NCBI RefSeq assembly: GCF_003056345.1
Contig: NZ_PYWB01000006.1
Coordinates: 248,001 to 312,000 of the forward strand
Reading direction: 5' to 3'
DNA from: Devosia submarina
GTDB lineage: Bacteria; Pseudomonadota; Alphaproteobacteria; Rhizobiales; Devosiaceae
Length of the DNA stretch: 64,000 bases
The position numbers were made by a program, and so were the translations under genes. The stretch's first letter is position 1. Each line of letters opens with the position of its first letter. Positions 19,511 to 28,046 of the stretch are shown one piece after another. Below the pieces are notes generated by a model. The model did no database searches. It had not been told where the DNA came from and worked only from the letters and a program-made list of their open reading frames with translations.

Positions 19511-19699
19511 ATGAACGACGCAATGGTGCTTGAAGTATTCGAGGCCGTGCAAACGGGCCGCCATTGGCAGGTCGTGGACAAGCGGAACGGCCGGCACGTG
19601 CAATGCGGACCACTGGACGAGTTTGCGGCCGCAGAGCTTGCTGCATTGCTGTCGAGCATGGCGTTGGATATGGCGCCGGACAAACCAACCATCCACTGA
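19511..19699 (+). CDS. Small hypothetical protein
   Basis: A 62-residue protein starting MNDAMVLEVFEAVQTGRHWQ, with GGGAG nine bases before the ATG. A VVDKRNGRHVQCGPLDEF strand-turn segment precedes a C-terminal helix (AAAELAALLSSMALDM). No family is recognised. The upstream extension to 19478 is less likely because it lacks a ribosome-binding site. Confidence 0.5.
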   Translation: MNDAMVLEVFEAVQTGRHWQVVDKRNGRHVQCGPLDEFAAAELAALLSSMALDMAPDKPTIH

Positions 19700-20112
19700 G
19701 AAGAACACAGGCTCAATCATCACAGGGTGGATAACTGGAAAAGCGAGCACCCGGCCACCGGTTTTGAGCAGACAGAGGGCCGGGTGCTGACCAAGGCTTA
19801 GGACCTTAGTACCAATAGCATAGGCTCTGGCGGCTTACGGATAGCTGACAGGCGTATGCGCTACTGACAAGCTTGCAGTCCTCCGGAAACCTGGTTGAAG
19901 GCGTCAGCGACCAGACAACCGGCGTTTCGCATGTGGACCTCGGTTTCCCAAACACGGCCCATCGCGGTTTTCACGTCATGCCATCAGACATGGCATTGGT
20001 AGCAAGCGAGTGTCGCCCGTAGACGTGGGCCGACTTGTACGGGATGCTGGCTAAGCGCAGACAGCTTGGATTCGCTCATGGGCATCCGAAGCCCATACGC
20101 TAGTAGCGATTG
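19700..20112. other. Intergenic interval, no gene seen
   Basis: No plausible gene, RNA or repeat was found between the small hypothetical gene and the convergent VOC gene. Confidence 0.45.
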
Positions 20113-20538
20113 TCAGTCTTCTGCCGGGAGCATCTGTGGATTCCAGACTATCTCCCACATATGCCCGTTTGGATCGCGGAAGTACCCAGCGTAGCCGCCA
20201 TAAAAGGTGTCCTGAGGCGCCTTGATAATCTCTGCACCCGCTTGCTGCGCCGCCTCCAACGTCTTGTCGACCTCTTCGCGTTGCAAAACATTTTGTCCGA
20301 TAGTGATGGCTGTCGAAGATACCGGTTGCTTGGGCAGACCAGTATCGTGAGCGATATCGTCCTGAGCCCAAATCGCAAGTTTAAGCCCGCCAGACAGATC
20401 GAAAAAGGCGACAGCGCCATGCTCGAACTCGCGGCCCACAATACCCTCAGTTGGCAGGCCGAGCCCATCACGATAGAAGGTAAGCGATTGTTCGAGGTCG
20501 GCGACGCCAAGCGTGATAACGGAAATCCGAGGTTTCAT
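20113..20538 (-). CDS. VOC/glyoxalase-fold protein
   Basis: A 141-residue protein with two betaalphabetabetabeta modules: MKPRISVITLGVADLEQSLTFYRDGLGLP at the start, GAVAFFDLSGGLKLAIWA near 45, and a C-terminal module ending GYAGYFRDPNGHMWEIVWNP with the family's DPxGxxWE signature. Such proteins are bleomycin-resistance/lactoylglutathione-lyase relatives; the substrate is unknown. The ATG at 20538 has AAAGGG at good spacing; the ATG six bases earlier has none. Confidence 0.85.
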   Translation of the reverse strand: MKPRISVITLGVADLEQSLTFYRDGLGLPTEGIVGREFEHGAVAFFDLSGGLKLAIWAQDDIAHDTGLPKQPVSSTAITIGQNVLQREEVDKTLEAAQQAGAEIIKAPQDTFYGGYAGYFRDPNGHMWEIVWNPQMLPAED

Positions 20539-21418
20539 ATCCATACCCTTTCTACCGGCGCCTGCAAGATGCAAGCGCCTTGATAGTCTTGGGCCGTTAC
20601 CGGAGTAACGGAAGGACCCGTTGGAACGGGGGCCGGGCCAACCTTTCCGAACCTAACCTGTTTCAGACCAGAAAAGGTTAGAGCTGTGAACGCTCAGCGT
20701 CAACGAGGAAGGTTCGCTTTTTGGGTAAGTCTACTTCAACAACCAATGACAGAGATGGGGTCGTAAGCAGTCGCTCGAGCTAAGGGGCGCTTGGATGAAC
20801 TGGTTACGCAAGAGGCGCGTTCCGGATGGTAAGGCGTGACCAGTGCCACGCCCGTTAGATCAGCTCGGTCGCCCACACCGCTCAGTTGAGCAATCTGAGC
20901 TGGGCGGCTAAAGAAGCGCCCTTGTGCGGGCTCCTCTCACTGAAGCGCTCCAGCTCCCCATCGTTTTTTAACAATATGGCAGACGCTCGCGAGAGCGCGC
21001 CTTCAAGGCGCCGTCGCACGCTTGTGGTTACAGACGTTGTCAGTCCGGCAGCAGAGTTGAGTTGGTCCATATATACGAGCCCTACTTACCCGAACCCTGC
21101 CCCCGTCTCCATCTCCATCTCCACCGAGTACGGCCCCTGCAATTGTGGTTTGGATCAACTCGGAATACCTGTTGGCATATATGCTGAGTACCGACCACCT
21201 GATGAGGCTGGAAGATTTTCCATCCTTTGCTTATTAGTATGGGACGGCGGCGGGGTGTAGCTGAGGTCCATCCTCCATCGTTGATGTGACAGAGAAGAGG
21301 TCCGGTTTCGGGCCTCTTCGCGCTTCATGGATGATGAGATCGTAGACGAGGCAGGTCTTGCATATAGGCCCGCCGCAGCACACGGTTGATTGTGCGACAA
21401 CAACGGCGGTCTGAACCA
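20539..21418. other. Long gene-poor interval (about 880 bp)
   Basis: No gene is supported. Notable structures: an inverted repeat CTAACCT/AGGTTAG near 20656-20683, and a hairpin AAGAGGTCCG (21295-21304) with CGGGCCTCTT (21309-21318), loop GTTT, not followed by a T-run. The minus-strand frame 20882-21070 (62 residues) and plus-strand frame 20886-21260 have no recognisable features. Confidence 0.45.
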
Positions 21419-21928
21419 ATGGCCATCCGCAACTATCTCATTGAAGGTGTGTCTGGATCCGGCAAGACCAGTGTTGCCGAGGCGCTGGAGCGGCGCGGTT
21501 ACAATGTGGTGCATGGGGATCGGGTGCTTGCCTATCGGGGCGATCCGCGGACGGGTGAGCCGGTGGAGCTGCCGCCAGATGCGACGCTGGAGTGGCGGCA
21601 GGGGCATCATATCTGGAACGTTGGCAAGGTGCGGGCGATTGTTGCCGACAAAAGCCGAATGGAGACGTTCTTTTGTGGTGGCTCTCGCAATTGGGCCGAC
21701 TTCCTTGATCTGTTCGACAAGGTGTTCGTCCTTGATGTGGACGGGGAAACTCTGAACCAGCGGCTTTTGAACCGACCAGAGGATGAGTTTGGCGGCAGGC
21801 CGGATGAGCGCGCCTTTGTGCTGCATCTTCATGCGAGCGAGGAGGATATTCCCCGCCAAGGCATTCGCATCGATGCCACCGAGCCGATTGAGCACGTGGT
21901 GGACGCTATCCTTGATCGCTGCCGCTAG
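21419..21928 (+). CDS. Small P-loop NTPase, nucleoside-kinase-like
   Basis: A 169-residue single-domain P-loop protein. Walker A is GVSGSGKTSV near residue 11, followed by ALERRGYNVVHGDRVLAYRGDP, the strand-DGD pattern of dephospho-CoA/shikimate/cytidylate-type kinases. VFVLDVDGETLNQRLLNRPEDEFG carries the LID-like region, and IRIDATEPIEHVVDAI is a typical C-terminus for such kinases. The phosphate acceptor is unknown. It ends three bases before the convergent SRAP gene. Confidence 0.75.
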   Translation: MAIRNYLIEGVSGSGKTSVAEALERRGYNVVHGDRVLAYRGDPRTGEPVELPPDATLEWRQGHHIWNVGKVRAIVADKSRMETFFCGGSRNWADFLDLFDKVFVLDVDGETLNQRLLNRPEDEFGGRPDERAFVLHLHASEEDIPRQGIRIDATEPIEHVVDAILDRCR

Positions 21929-21931
21929 TGC

Positions 21932-22513
21932 CTAATCGCGCCCTTCGCGAACCACGTCCACCACCAGCGAGCCGGCGGGCAAGGGGCGAAGCAATTCTTC
22001 CTCAGGTTGGGTCAAAAACAACCAGGCGGCCCAGTGTTCCGGGCGGAGCACGCAGACCTGCCGGTTGTGGATGGGGGCTATGTCCGGGCCTGGCTCGGTG
22101 GTCAGCATGGTGAAGCTGAGTGCGCCGTCCTCGTCTTGGCTCCAAAGGCCGGCAATGCCCATAATGGGTGAGTCCTTGAGGCCAAAACGGTGCTTGGTCT
22201 TCGGGTATTTGCTGCCGGTGAATTCAAAAAAGCCCGACAGGACCACTACGCAGCGGCGCGAGTCGGCGAAGTGGCGGCCATCGGACTTGAAGTTGAAGAT
22301 GGGCCCGGCCTTGGGGCGCGGGGGCGGGAAGCCGAAGCGCATCAGCACCAGTTCGACGCCATTGCCCCCGGCGCGAAGCACTGGCCCCATGTCACCGATC
22401 CGGATGTCGTCAGCCCGGATCAGGGCGCTGTTGTCACCGGCTGCCAGTTCAAGCGCCTCGATCGCCCTGGTGTATTGGGCATGGGTCACATGCTGTTCGT
22501 AGTCGTTACACAT
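21932..22513 (-). CDS. SRAP-domain protein (HMCES/YedK-like abasic-site DNA-protein crosslinker)
   Basis: A 193-residue SOS response-associated peptidase family member. After removal of Met the Cys at position 2 (MCNDYE) forms a thiazolidine crosslink with abasic sites in single-stranded DNA. Conserved parts: LMRFGFPPPRPKAGPIFN near 55, RRCVVVLSGFFEFTG with the catalytic Glu near 100, FTMLTTEPGPDIAPIHNRQV with the catalytic His near 145. The N-terminus MCNDYE differs from the commoner MCGR. It overlaps the 3' end of the Gre-like gene by 8 bp, so the two are co-transcribed. Confidence 0.88.
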   Translation of the reverse strand: MCNDYEQHVTHAQYTRAIEALELAAGDNSALIRADDIRIGDMGPVLRAGGNGVELVLMRFGFPPPRPKAGPIFNFKSDGRHFADSRRCVVVLSGFFEFTGSKYPKTKHRFGLKDSPIMGIAGLWSQDEDGALSFTMLTTEPGPDIAPIHNRQVCVLRPEHWAAWLFLTQPEEELLRPLPAGSLVVDVVREGRD

Positions 22514-23006
22514 CGTTACACGGCACCCCGATGGCGGTGATTTCGAGCTCCTGGGTGCCGACGCTCACGAGGTCACCTACTCCCTTGCCCATCAGTGCCC
22601 GGGCAATGGGCGAGCTGAACGAGATGGTGCCGGCTTTGGGATCAGCCTCGTCCTCGCCCACAAGGCGGTACGACTGTACCCGGCCGTCGTCGCGCGTGAA
22701 TGTGACGGTGGTGCCGAAGGTGACTGCGTCATTGCCCGCGGGCGACGCCACCACTTGCGCCGAACGGAGGCGGTCGGCGAAATAGCGAATGTCACGCAGC
22801 GGATTGGCGGCCTGGCGGCGCTTTTCGTTGATGTCCTCAATGCGCATGGCCTGGTCATATGCAGCCTGTGCCTCCGCTAGCTGGCGCTGAAGCGCCTCAA
22901 GGCCGCCGGGCGTCACAAGGTTGGGCCCTGCAGGAATGGGCCGGTCGGGAAGCAGGGTTTCGGAAGCTGTTTGGGCCGAATCTTCCTTTGTAAAAGCTAC
23001 GCTCAC
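22506..23006 (-). CDS. GreA/GreB-family transcription elongation factor-like protein
   Basis: A 166-residue protein. Residues 30-85 form the predicted coiled-coil domain (GLEALQRQLAEAQAAYDQAM through LRDIRYFADRLRSAQVV). The C-terminal FKBP-like domain has VTFGTTVTFTRDDGRVQSYRLVGEDEADPKAG and ISFSSPIARALMGKGVGDLV, the Gre signature. Canonical GreA keeps an acidic D-x-x-E at the coiled-coil tip; here RIEDINEKRR supplies acidic residues. It probably rescues arrested RNA polymerase or modulates it. It overlaps genes on both sides. Confidence 0.85.
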   Translation of the reverse strand: MSVAFTKEDSAQTASETLLPDRPIPAGPNLVTPGGLEALQRQLAEAQAAYDQAMRIEDINEKRRQAANPLRDIRYFADRLRSAQVVASPAGNDAVTFGTTVTFTRDDGRVQSYRLVGEDEADPKAGTISFSSPIARALMGKGVGDLVSVGTQELEITAIGVPCNDV

Positions 23007-23419
23007 TCGTTTGCTCCGCTGCCTATCGCTTTTTCAACGCGCCCGCTTGCCTCGCGATCCCTGACGTAGTGGTTCATGCCGGAGAATGGTGGGAGCCAGG
23101 TTTCACGCCGGATTGTCCAATTCTCGTATTGAGGAACAAAGCAGTTCGGTTCGTCGAGCGCTCCTAAATGTACCTCCACCTCGTCGCCGCTGCGAGCAAA
23201 GACCGAAGAACCGCAGCGGGGGCAGAAGTGACGCTCGCCGAAATGATGTGTTCCGCCCTCGACGCTCACGGCATGGGCGGGGAAGATCGCGGCGGCGGAA
23301 AACAAGGCGCCATGGTGCTTGCGGCAATCCATGCAATGGCAGATCCCCACGCGATAGGGCTGCCCTTTGGCCACAAGCCGCACCTTGCCGCAAAGGCATC
23401 CGCCGCTCACCTGTTCCAT
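23003..23419 (-). CDS. GFA family (CENP-V/Gfa) zinc protein
   Basis: A 138-residue protein with the GFA zinc-binding pattern: GGCLCGKVRLVA near 6, GICHCMDCRKHHGALFSA near 25 and HFGERHFCPRCGSSVF near 60. Two zinc sites are predicted from CxC, CxxC and CPRCG. Named for glutathione-dependent formaldehyde-activating enzyme, though most members have unknown substrates. It heads a three-gene overlapping run with the Gre-like and SRAP genes. Confidence 0.88.
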   Translation of the reverse strand: MEQVSGGCLCGKVRLVAKGQPYRVGICHCMDCRKHHGALFSAAAIFPAHAVSVEGGTHHFGERHFCPRCGSSVFARSGDEVEVHLGALDEPNCFVPQYENWTIRRETWLPPFSGMNHYVRDREASGRVEKAIGSGANE

Positions 23420-23579
23420 GCCTGTTCCTCCCGGCGCCTTTCACCATCCTACCTCGTCCTGCGCGGCCGCGTATAGGCGGCCACCTGGTGCCGCGGCCCG
23501 AAGAAAAGCTCGATCAGCTGTCGGATTGCAGCACACCCACTCGTCTATGCTAGATTGAACGAGGCTGGAGGGGCAGCAC

Positions 23580-24803
23580 ATGGAACGGCATTACGGATGG
23601 GTTATCGTGGCGGCAGGCGCTGTCATCACCTGTGTGGCGGCGGGGTCGATGTTCGCGCTGCCCGTTTACCTGCAGCCCATGGCCGATGAAACCGGCTGGT
23701 CGCGTGCGGGCATTTCAGCAGCCATGACCATCGGCTTCCTTGTGATGGGCTTTGCCGGCTTTGCCTGGGGAACGCTGAGCGATCGCATCGGCGCCCGGCC
23801 AGTGGTTCTTATTGCCGCCGTCATGCTGGGCCTTGGCCTGTTTATCTCCAGCCGCGCCAGCAATCTCGTGCTGTTCCAGATCGCCTATGGCGGACTGGTG
23901 GGGGGTGCGGGTGGCGCGTTCTTTGCCCCGCTTATGGCGACGACCATTGGCTGGTTCGACAAGCACCGAAGCCTTGCTGTGTCGCTGGTCTCGATTGGCG
24001 GTGGCGTTGCGCCAATGGTGGTCACGCCCTTTGCCAGCGTCCTGATCTCAGCTCATGGCTGGCGCACGGCCATGCTGATGATTGCCATCGGCGCTTCGGC
24101 CATCATCATACCCCTGACTTTTCTGATCCGGCGGGCGCCAGAGGCAGCCCCCGCGCCACAGCCTGAAGATGCGCCTGCGCCGCTGCCGGCGCGTTCGGGG
24201 ATTGGTTCGGTGATCCGCAAGCCGCAGTTCATTGTGCTCGCAGCAACGTTCTTTTTGTGCTGCGGCGCCCATTCCGGGCCGATCTTCCACACGGTGAGCT
24301 ATGCCATGTTGTGTGGCGCCTCAGCGCTGGCAGCTGCCAGCATCTACAGCGTGGAAGGGGTGGCGGGGCTGTTCGGCCGTGTCATCTTCGGCGTTCTGGC
24401 GGATCGGCTTGGGGTCAAGCGCATCATCATTGCGGGCCTGGTTCTGCAGGCCGCTGGCATCTACACCTATATCTATGTGACCCAGCTCACCGACTTCTAC
24501 ATGCTCGCCGCCGTTCTGGGCATGGCCTATGGCGGTGTCATGCCGCTCTATGCGGTGCTGGCGCGCGACTATTTCGGGCCCCATGTCATGGGCACCGTGC
24601 TGGGCGGCATAACCATGACTTCGAGCATCGGCATGGCGTTTGGCCCGCTAGGCGGTGGCTGGATCTTTGACACTTTCGGCGACTACCACTGGCTTTATGT
24701 CAGCTCTGCCGCGATCGGACTGGCCGCTGCCGCTGTGGCGCTCACTTTCCCCAAGCCGACAGCACCCAGCCTGCCCGACAGGGGGCGGCTGCAGCCCGCT
24801 TAG
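23580..24803 (+). CDS. MFS transporter, oxalate/monocarboxylate-type
   Basis: A 407-residue inner-membrane carrier with about 12 spans, starting MERHYGWVIVAAGAVITCVA. FAWGTLSDRIGARPVVL near 60 is the MFS A-motif (G-x-LsDRxGxR), repeated in the second half as IFGVLADRLGVKRII near 265. A cytoplasmic Pro/Ala linker (PEAAPAPQPEDAPAPLP) joins the halves. The general pattern is that of the OFA/monocarboxylate group. GGAGGGG before the ATG supports the start. Substrate unknown; single-gene transcription unit. Confidence 0.88.
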   Translation: MERHYGWVIVAAGAVITCVAAGSMFALPVYLQPMADETGWSRAGISAAMTIGFLVMGFAGFAWGTLSDRIGARPVVLIAAVMLGLGLFISSRASNLVLFQIAYGGLVGGAGGAFFAPLMATTIGWFDKHRSLAVSLVSIGGGVAPMVVTPFASVLISAHGWRTAMLMIAIGASAIIIPLTFLIRRAPEAAPAPQPEDAPAPLPARSGIGSVIRKPQFIVLAATFFLCCGAHSGPIFHTVSYAMLCGASALAAASIYSVEGVAGLFGRVIFGVLADRLGVKRIIIAGLVLQAAGIYTYIYVTQLTDFYMLAAVLGMAYGGVMPLYAVLARDYFGPHVMGTVLGGITMTSSIGMAFGPLGGGWIFDTFGDYHWLYVSSAAIGLAAAAVALTFPKPTAPSLPDRGRLQPA

Positions 24804-24895
24804 CAGGCACCTGCTTGCCCGGGCTAAACGGCTGATGTTCACCAAATGTAAACCATACCGGCTCAGGCTGCAGGGCCTCAAACCAGGAGAATGAG

Positions 24896-25066
24896 ATGGA
24901 AGATCAGATCAAACGCCGTGCGTATGAGCTCTGGGAAGCCGACGGTTGCCCCGCAGGCCAGGACCAGAACTACTGGTTCAAGGCCCTTGGGGAACTGGCC
25001 AGTGCTGCTGCCAAGACCATCAAGCCAGCTCGCAAGCGGACCACCCGCGTCAAGAAGGCTGCCTAG
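24896..25066 (+). CDS. DUF2934 family small protein
   Basis: A 56-residue protein, MEDQIKRRAYELWEADGCPA then GQDQNYWFKALGEL and a basic Ala/Lys tail (KPARKRTTRVKKAA). The R-AYxLWE-xGxPxG-xxxxW pattern is DUF2934, small basic proteins common in rhizobia and relatives, function unknown. AGGAG lies upstream of the ATG. The stop overlaps the end of the convergent gene. Confidence 0.8.
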   Translation: MEDQIKRRAYELWEADGCPAGQDQNYWFKALGELASAAAKTIKPARKRTTRVKKAA

Positions 25067-25377
25067 AGATCGAGCGCTCGCGGCCAGTAAACATCGCTGT
25101 CGAAATCTTGAGGGATGGGCGACAGCCGCGAGATCGCCTCTGCTGCAAAACCGACCTGCAGCGCATAATGCCGGATATGATGCGGCATGGGATGGCCGGT
25201 GATGAATTCGCGCGTGCGCCATTCGTTGAGTTTAGCCAGGCGCAGGCGGCGATTGGCTTCGGCTTCAACATCCTCGACCAGCACATTCGTCTGAACTGAA
25301 GTGGGACCCTGCCGCCTTGGCTCGGTCCATTCCCTGCCGCCCTCGACTACTGCGAAACGCACTTGGTTTTCCTGCAC
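25063..25377 (-). CDS. Hypothetical protein
   Basis: A 104-residue protein, MQENQVRFAVVEGGREWTEP, with a central helix VLVEDVEAEANRRLRLAKLN and a C-terminal SPIPQDFDSDVYWPRALDL. No family recognised, no signal peptide or membrane span. It converges on the DUF2934 gene with 4 bp overlap. Confidence 0.55.
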   Translation of the reverse strand: MQENQVRFAVVEGGREWTEPRRQGPTSVQTNVLVEDVEAEANRRLRLAKLNEWRTREFITGHPMPHHIRHYALQVGFAAEAISRLSPIPQDFDSDVYWPRALDL

Positions 25378-25490
25378 TTTCCTGGTTGCTGCGGCACGCC
25401 CTGCCGCTGCTATGAGACTGTCACCATCCCCTTACCGAATTGGTAATGCTGCTGGAGCGCAAGCGAATAATTCGTGGTAGGCGTTGCGGC

Positions 25491-26084
25491 ATGACCATCC
25501 TTTACCTTATGGCCGCTCCGGCCGAATATGGCCCGTGTCTGCGCGGCCGCATCCAACCAATGATGATCGGCGTCGGGCCGGTGGAAGCCGCTATCGCCAC
25601 GACGCTGGCTTTGTCGGAGCGCCGCCCGGAATCGCCCTCGCTTGTAGTATCCTTGGGGTCCGCTGGATCGCGCCATCTGGAACAATGCGGGATCTATCAG
25701 GCGAGCAGCGTGTCCTATCGGGACATGGATGCGTCGGCGCTTGGATTTCCCAAAGGGCAAACGCCGCTGCTGGATCTGCCGGCCGTTCTGCAACTGCCGA
25801 CCATTGCGGGCCTGCCCACGGCAACACTTTCGAGCGGAGCCAATGTCGTTTCCGGATCGGCCTATAAGGGAATTGACGCGGATATGGTGGACATGGAGAC
25901 CTATGCCGTTCTCCGCGCCTGCCAGGCGTTCGGCGTACCCCTTCTGGCGCTTCGCGGCATATCCGACGGCGTTACCGAGCTCGAAGAGTTGGCCGACTGG
26001 ACGCAATACCTCGATATCATAGACCAAAAACTTGCGGCTACGATCGATCTGATCGAAGCCGCTCATGCGCGTGGAGAAGTCTAG
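25491..26084 (+). CDS. 5'-methylthioadenosine/S-adenosylhomocysteine nucleosidase-like protein
   Basis: A 197-residue purine nucleosidase-fold protein, shorter than E. coli Pfs (about 230). MTILYLMAAPAEYGP opens the fold, IGVGPVEAAIATTLAL follows near 28, SLVVSLGSAGS near 52 and DADMVDMETYAVLRACQAFGVPLLALRGISD near 130. VDMETYA supplies the ribose-binding Met-Glu and GISD the catalytic Asp. It cleaves MTA/SAH or a related nucleoside, perhaps a hopanoid or futalosine-type substrate. The ATG at 25491 fits the family start; the longer frame to 25440 does not. Confidence 0.82.
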   Translation: MTILYLMAAPAEYGPCLRGRIQPMMIGVGPVEAAIATTLALSERRPESPSLVVSLGSAGSRHLEQCGIYQASSVSYRDMDASALGFPKGQTPLLDLPAVLQLPTIAGLPTATLSSGANVVSGSAYKGIDADMVDMETYAVLRACQAFGVPLLALRGISDGVTELEELADWTQYLDIIDQKLAATIDLIEAAHARGEV

Positions 26085-26410
26085 CGGTGCTGTGCCGCGG
26101 CCTTCTTGTCGCGGCGGGCTCGCCTCCAGGTGGTCCATTTCCGCCCGCCACGCACGATGGCGAGATTGACGGGACCTTGCAGGAAAACGAGGTCTACGGC
26201 GAGAAGCAGAAGTCCAAGGGGCAGCATCCAAATGCCAAGCACCGGCAGGAAGCTGAAAATGCCGCCCAGCACCAGCAAGACACCCAGCGGGATCCGGATC
26301 AGGCGAGCTTCCGGGCGGCGCAGCCGCTCGAGCCAATTGGCGGCGAACGCCGGTATTCGGCGCTGCAAGCGCTCGAACTGGCGGTTCAGTCGTTGTCGGC
26401 TCTTAGACAT
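26081..26410 (-). CDS. Small inner-membrane protein with two spans
   Basis: A 109-residue protein: basic N-terminal helix (MSKSRQRLNRQFERLQRRIP), two closely spaced hydrophobic spans (IPLGVLLVLGGIFSFLPVLG and LPLGLLLLAVDLVFL) and a basic C-terminus. It resembles the small PGPGW-like transmembrane proteins of rhizobia. Its end overlaps the nucleosidase stop by 4 bp. Confidence 0.65.
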   Translation of the reverse strand: MSKSRQRLNRQFERLQRRIPAFAANWLERLRRPEARLIRIPLGVLLVLGGIFSFLPVLGIWMLPLGLLLLAVDLVFLQGPVNLAIVRGGRKWTTWRRARRDKKAAAQHR

Positions 26411-26520
26411 AAGCGGTCCCCTGGATCGCGTGACGCAAGATGCATTTAGGAACTAACAAGATAATCGCCAAGTGCATACAGCCCGTAAACTGAGTGAGGA
26501 GCCCGGAACCCCACTTTTCA

Positions 26521-26546
26521 GGAACCCTGGACGCCAAAGTTGAGTT
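26521..26546 (+). promoter_or_regulatory. Possible general-stress (EcfG-type) promoter
   Basis: GGAAC at 26521-26525 and aGTT at 26543-26546 are separated by 17 bases, close to the EcfG consensus GGAAC-N16-17-cGTT. The -10 end lies 30 bases before the ATG of the DUF883-like gene. The first base of the -10 element deviates. Confidence 0.4.
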
Positions 26547-26575
26547 GACCCGGTACAACACAATGGAGCGTCACC

Positions 26576-26902
26576 ATGGCCCTTTTCTTGCGGCAGTATA
26601 GCAAGCACGTCGACCCTGCTGATATGTTGGACAACTTGTCCGACCAGATCGCGCTGCTGCGAAAAGAGCTTGAATCGGTAAGGTCTGCGGTCAAGCACTA
26701 TGGTGGGGATACCTTTGAGGATGTCCATCACAATGCCCTGGCGCTGGCGCGCGAAGTTCACCAGGGCGGCAAGGTTGTGGCGCGGAATTTGTCCAAGCAA
26801 GCAAGCGTTGCGGGCAAGGTTGTGCAGGATAATCCGGTGCCAGTGGTGGTAGCGCTTGGCACCATCGCCCTGCTCTCGACGCTGCTTCTCACGCGTGACT
26901 AA
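26576..26902 (+). CDS. DUF883/ElaB-YqjD-like membrane-anchored protein
   Basis: A 108-residue protein. An amphipathic helical region (DMLDNLSDQIALLRKELESV) leads to a C-terminal span PVPVVVALGTIALLSTLLLT ending in RD. This helical stalk plus C-terminal anchor is the layout of ElaB/YqjD ribosome-hibernation-associated inner-membrane proteins and of stress-induced alphaproteobacterial relatives. GGAG precedes the ATG and an EcfG-like promoter may lie upstream. Homology is by layout only. Confidence 0.65.
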   Translation: MALFLRQYSKHVDPADMLDNLSDQIALLRKELESVRSAVKHYGGDTFEDVHHNALALAREVHQGGKVVARNLSKQASVAGKVVQDNPVPVVVALGTIALLSTLLLTRD

Positions 26903-27012
26903 CAGCCTTTTGGCGTTAGCAGACTGCTAACCTTTCGGGTCACACTTTCCTTAAGCCTATTGAGGCAATTTCGGTTTGCATTGCACGAAAGCAACAGACC
27001 GGAGATGGCCCG

Positions 27013-27477
27013 ATGCAATTTACCACCAAGGCGATCCTGCGCGCGGCGGCGCTTGTTGTCGCGGCGAGCTCCCTGGGCGGGTGCAGCTTTCTTGGGCTGA
27101 ACTTTGGCATGGCGCAGATGAGCGAAAAAGAATGCCTCATGCGCGCCATGTACTTTGAGTCGAACCGTTCGAGCACCGAGGGCATGCTGGCTGTGGGGAC
27201 GGTGGTGATGAACCGCAAGGCCGATAGCCGCTATCCCAAAACGGTGTGCGGCGTCGTCGGGCAGAAGAATCAGTTTGCCCAGGGCGTGCTGACGCGACGG
27301 ATGACGGATAGTGGAGCCGTCCTTGCCTCGCAAACGGCCGACCAGGTCCTGCGCGGTGCGCGGCACCCGGGTGTGCGCAATGCCCAGCACTTCCATACGG
27401 CCGGGCTGCGCTTCCCCTACAACAACATGCACTATGTGCTCGAAGCGGGCGGCAACGAGTTCTACGAAAAGTACTAG
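27013..27477 (+). CDS. SleB-type cell wall hydrolase, lipoprotein
   Basis: A 154-residue protein with a lipoprotein signal (lipobox LGGC at about residue 24). The Hydrolase_2 domain follows: MSEKECLMRAMYFESNRSS with the catalytic Glu, EGMLAVGTVVMNRKADSRYP, TVCGVVGQKNQFAQG and QHFHTAG. SleB-family enzymes are lytic transglycosylases of peptidoglycan; this one would act from the outer membrane in the periplasm. The 3' end overlaps the convergent DUF2076 gene by 4 bp. Confidence 0.9.
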   Translation: MQFTTKAILRAAALVVAASSLGGCSFLGLNFGMAQMSEKECLMRAMYFESNRSSTEGMLAVGTVVMNRKADSRYPKTVCGVVGQKNQFAQGVLTRRMTDSGAVLASQTADQVLRGARHPGVRNAQHFHTAGLRFPYNNMHYVLEAGGNEFYEKY

Positions 27478-28046
27478 AAATCGCCGCCGAAGTCGAAGTC
27501 GCCGCCTCCGCCGAAGTCTTCGCCGCTCAGTTCGGCGTCCTCGACGCCGGTGTCGGCCGCTTCCGCTGAGGCTGCATCGGGATTGAATTCCTCGGCATTG
27601 GCGCCGCCGGTGAACATGCCGGCAATGGCGCTGCCCAGGAGCACGCCGCCGGTGACGCCCAGGGCTGTCTGAGCCGCGCCTGCCAGGAAGCCACCGCCGC
27701 CCTGGCGTGGGCGTTCGTCAAGGTCGGAGCCACGGTCCCAGGGACCGCGGCGGCGTGGCGGCTGATAGGGCTCCGGCTCGCTGCCGCCGAAACGGCCACC
27801 CATGAAGCCGCCGCCGCGCTGCTGACCCTGCGATTCGAGTTGTTCGATGCGGGCCCGCGCCTGGCGCAGGGCTTCTTCCTGCATGATGATGGTCTGCGCC
27901 ATGTAGTAGGGCGCCGGCGGATATTGCGCCAGGCGTTCCTGAATATGGATCTCGGCGTCGCGGTCACGCGGTTGGCTGTTGCGGGCAACATCCTCGATGC
28001 GATCAAACAAGCCGTCTATCGCGCTACGATCATCCTGGTTCGGCAT
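27474..28046 (-). CDS. DUF2076 domain protein
   Basis: A 190-residue protein. The N-terminus MPNQDDRSAIDGLFDRIEDV and RDAEIHIQERLAQYPPAPYYMAQTIIMQEEALRQARARI is the DUF2076 signature (a coiled helix before a disordered tail). A Pro/Arg/Gly-rich linker, a hydrophobic AAQTALGVTGGVLLGSAIAGMF near 130 and an acidic Gly/Asp/Phe tail (GGGGDFDFGGDF) follow. Start 28046 has GGAG upstream; the longer frame is shadow sequence. Function unknown. Confidence 0.85.
   Translation of the reverse strand: MPNQDDRSAIDGLFDRIEDVARNSQPRDRDAEIHIQERLAQYPPAPYYMAQTIIMQEEALRQARARIEQLESQGQQRGGGFMGGRFGGSEPEPYQPPRRRGPWDRGSDLDERPRQGGGGFLAGAAQTALGVTGGVLLGSAIAGMFTGGANAEEFNPDAASAEAADTGVEDAELSGEDFGGGGDFDFGGDF

Noticed and set aside
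20882..21260. Two overlapping frames (62 codons minus, 124 codons plus) in the gene-poor interval
   Set aside because: No ribosome-binding site, no family, and Ser/Pro-rich low-complexity translation (PVSISISTEYG).
21155..21895. 246-codon minus-strand frame
   Set aside because: Antisense to the P-loop kinase with an intact Walker A; no recognisable domain.
25410..26336. 308-codon minus-strand frame
   Set aside because: Covers the nucleosidase gene on the opposite strand, which has family motifs; the translation is low-complexity Arg/Gly-rich.
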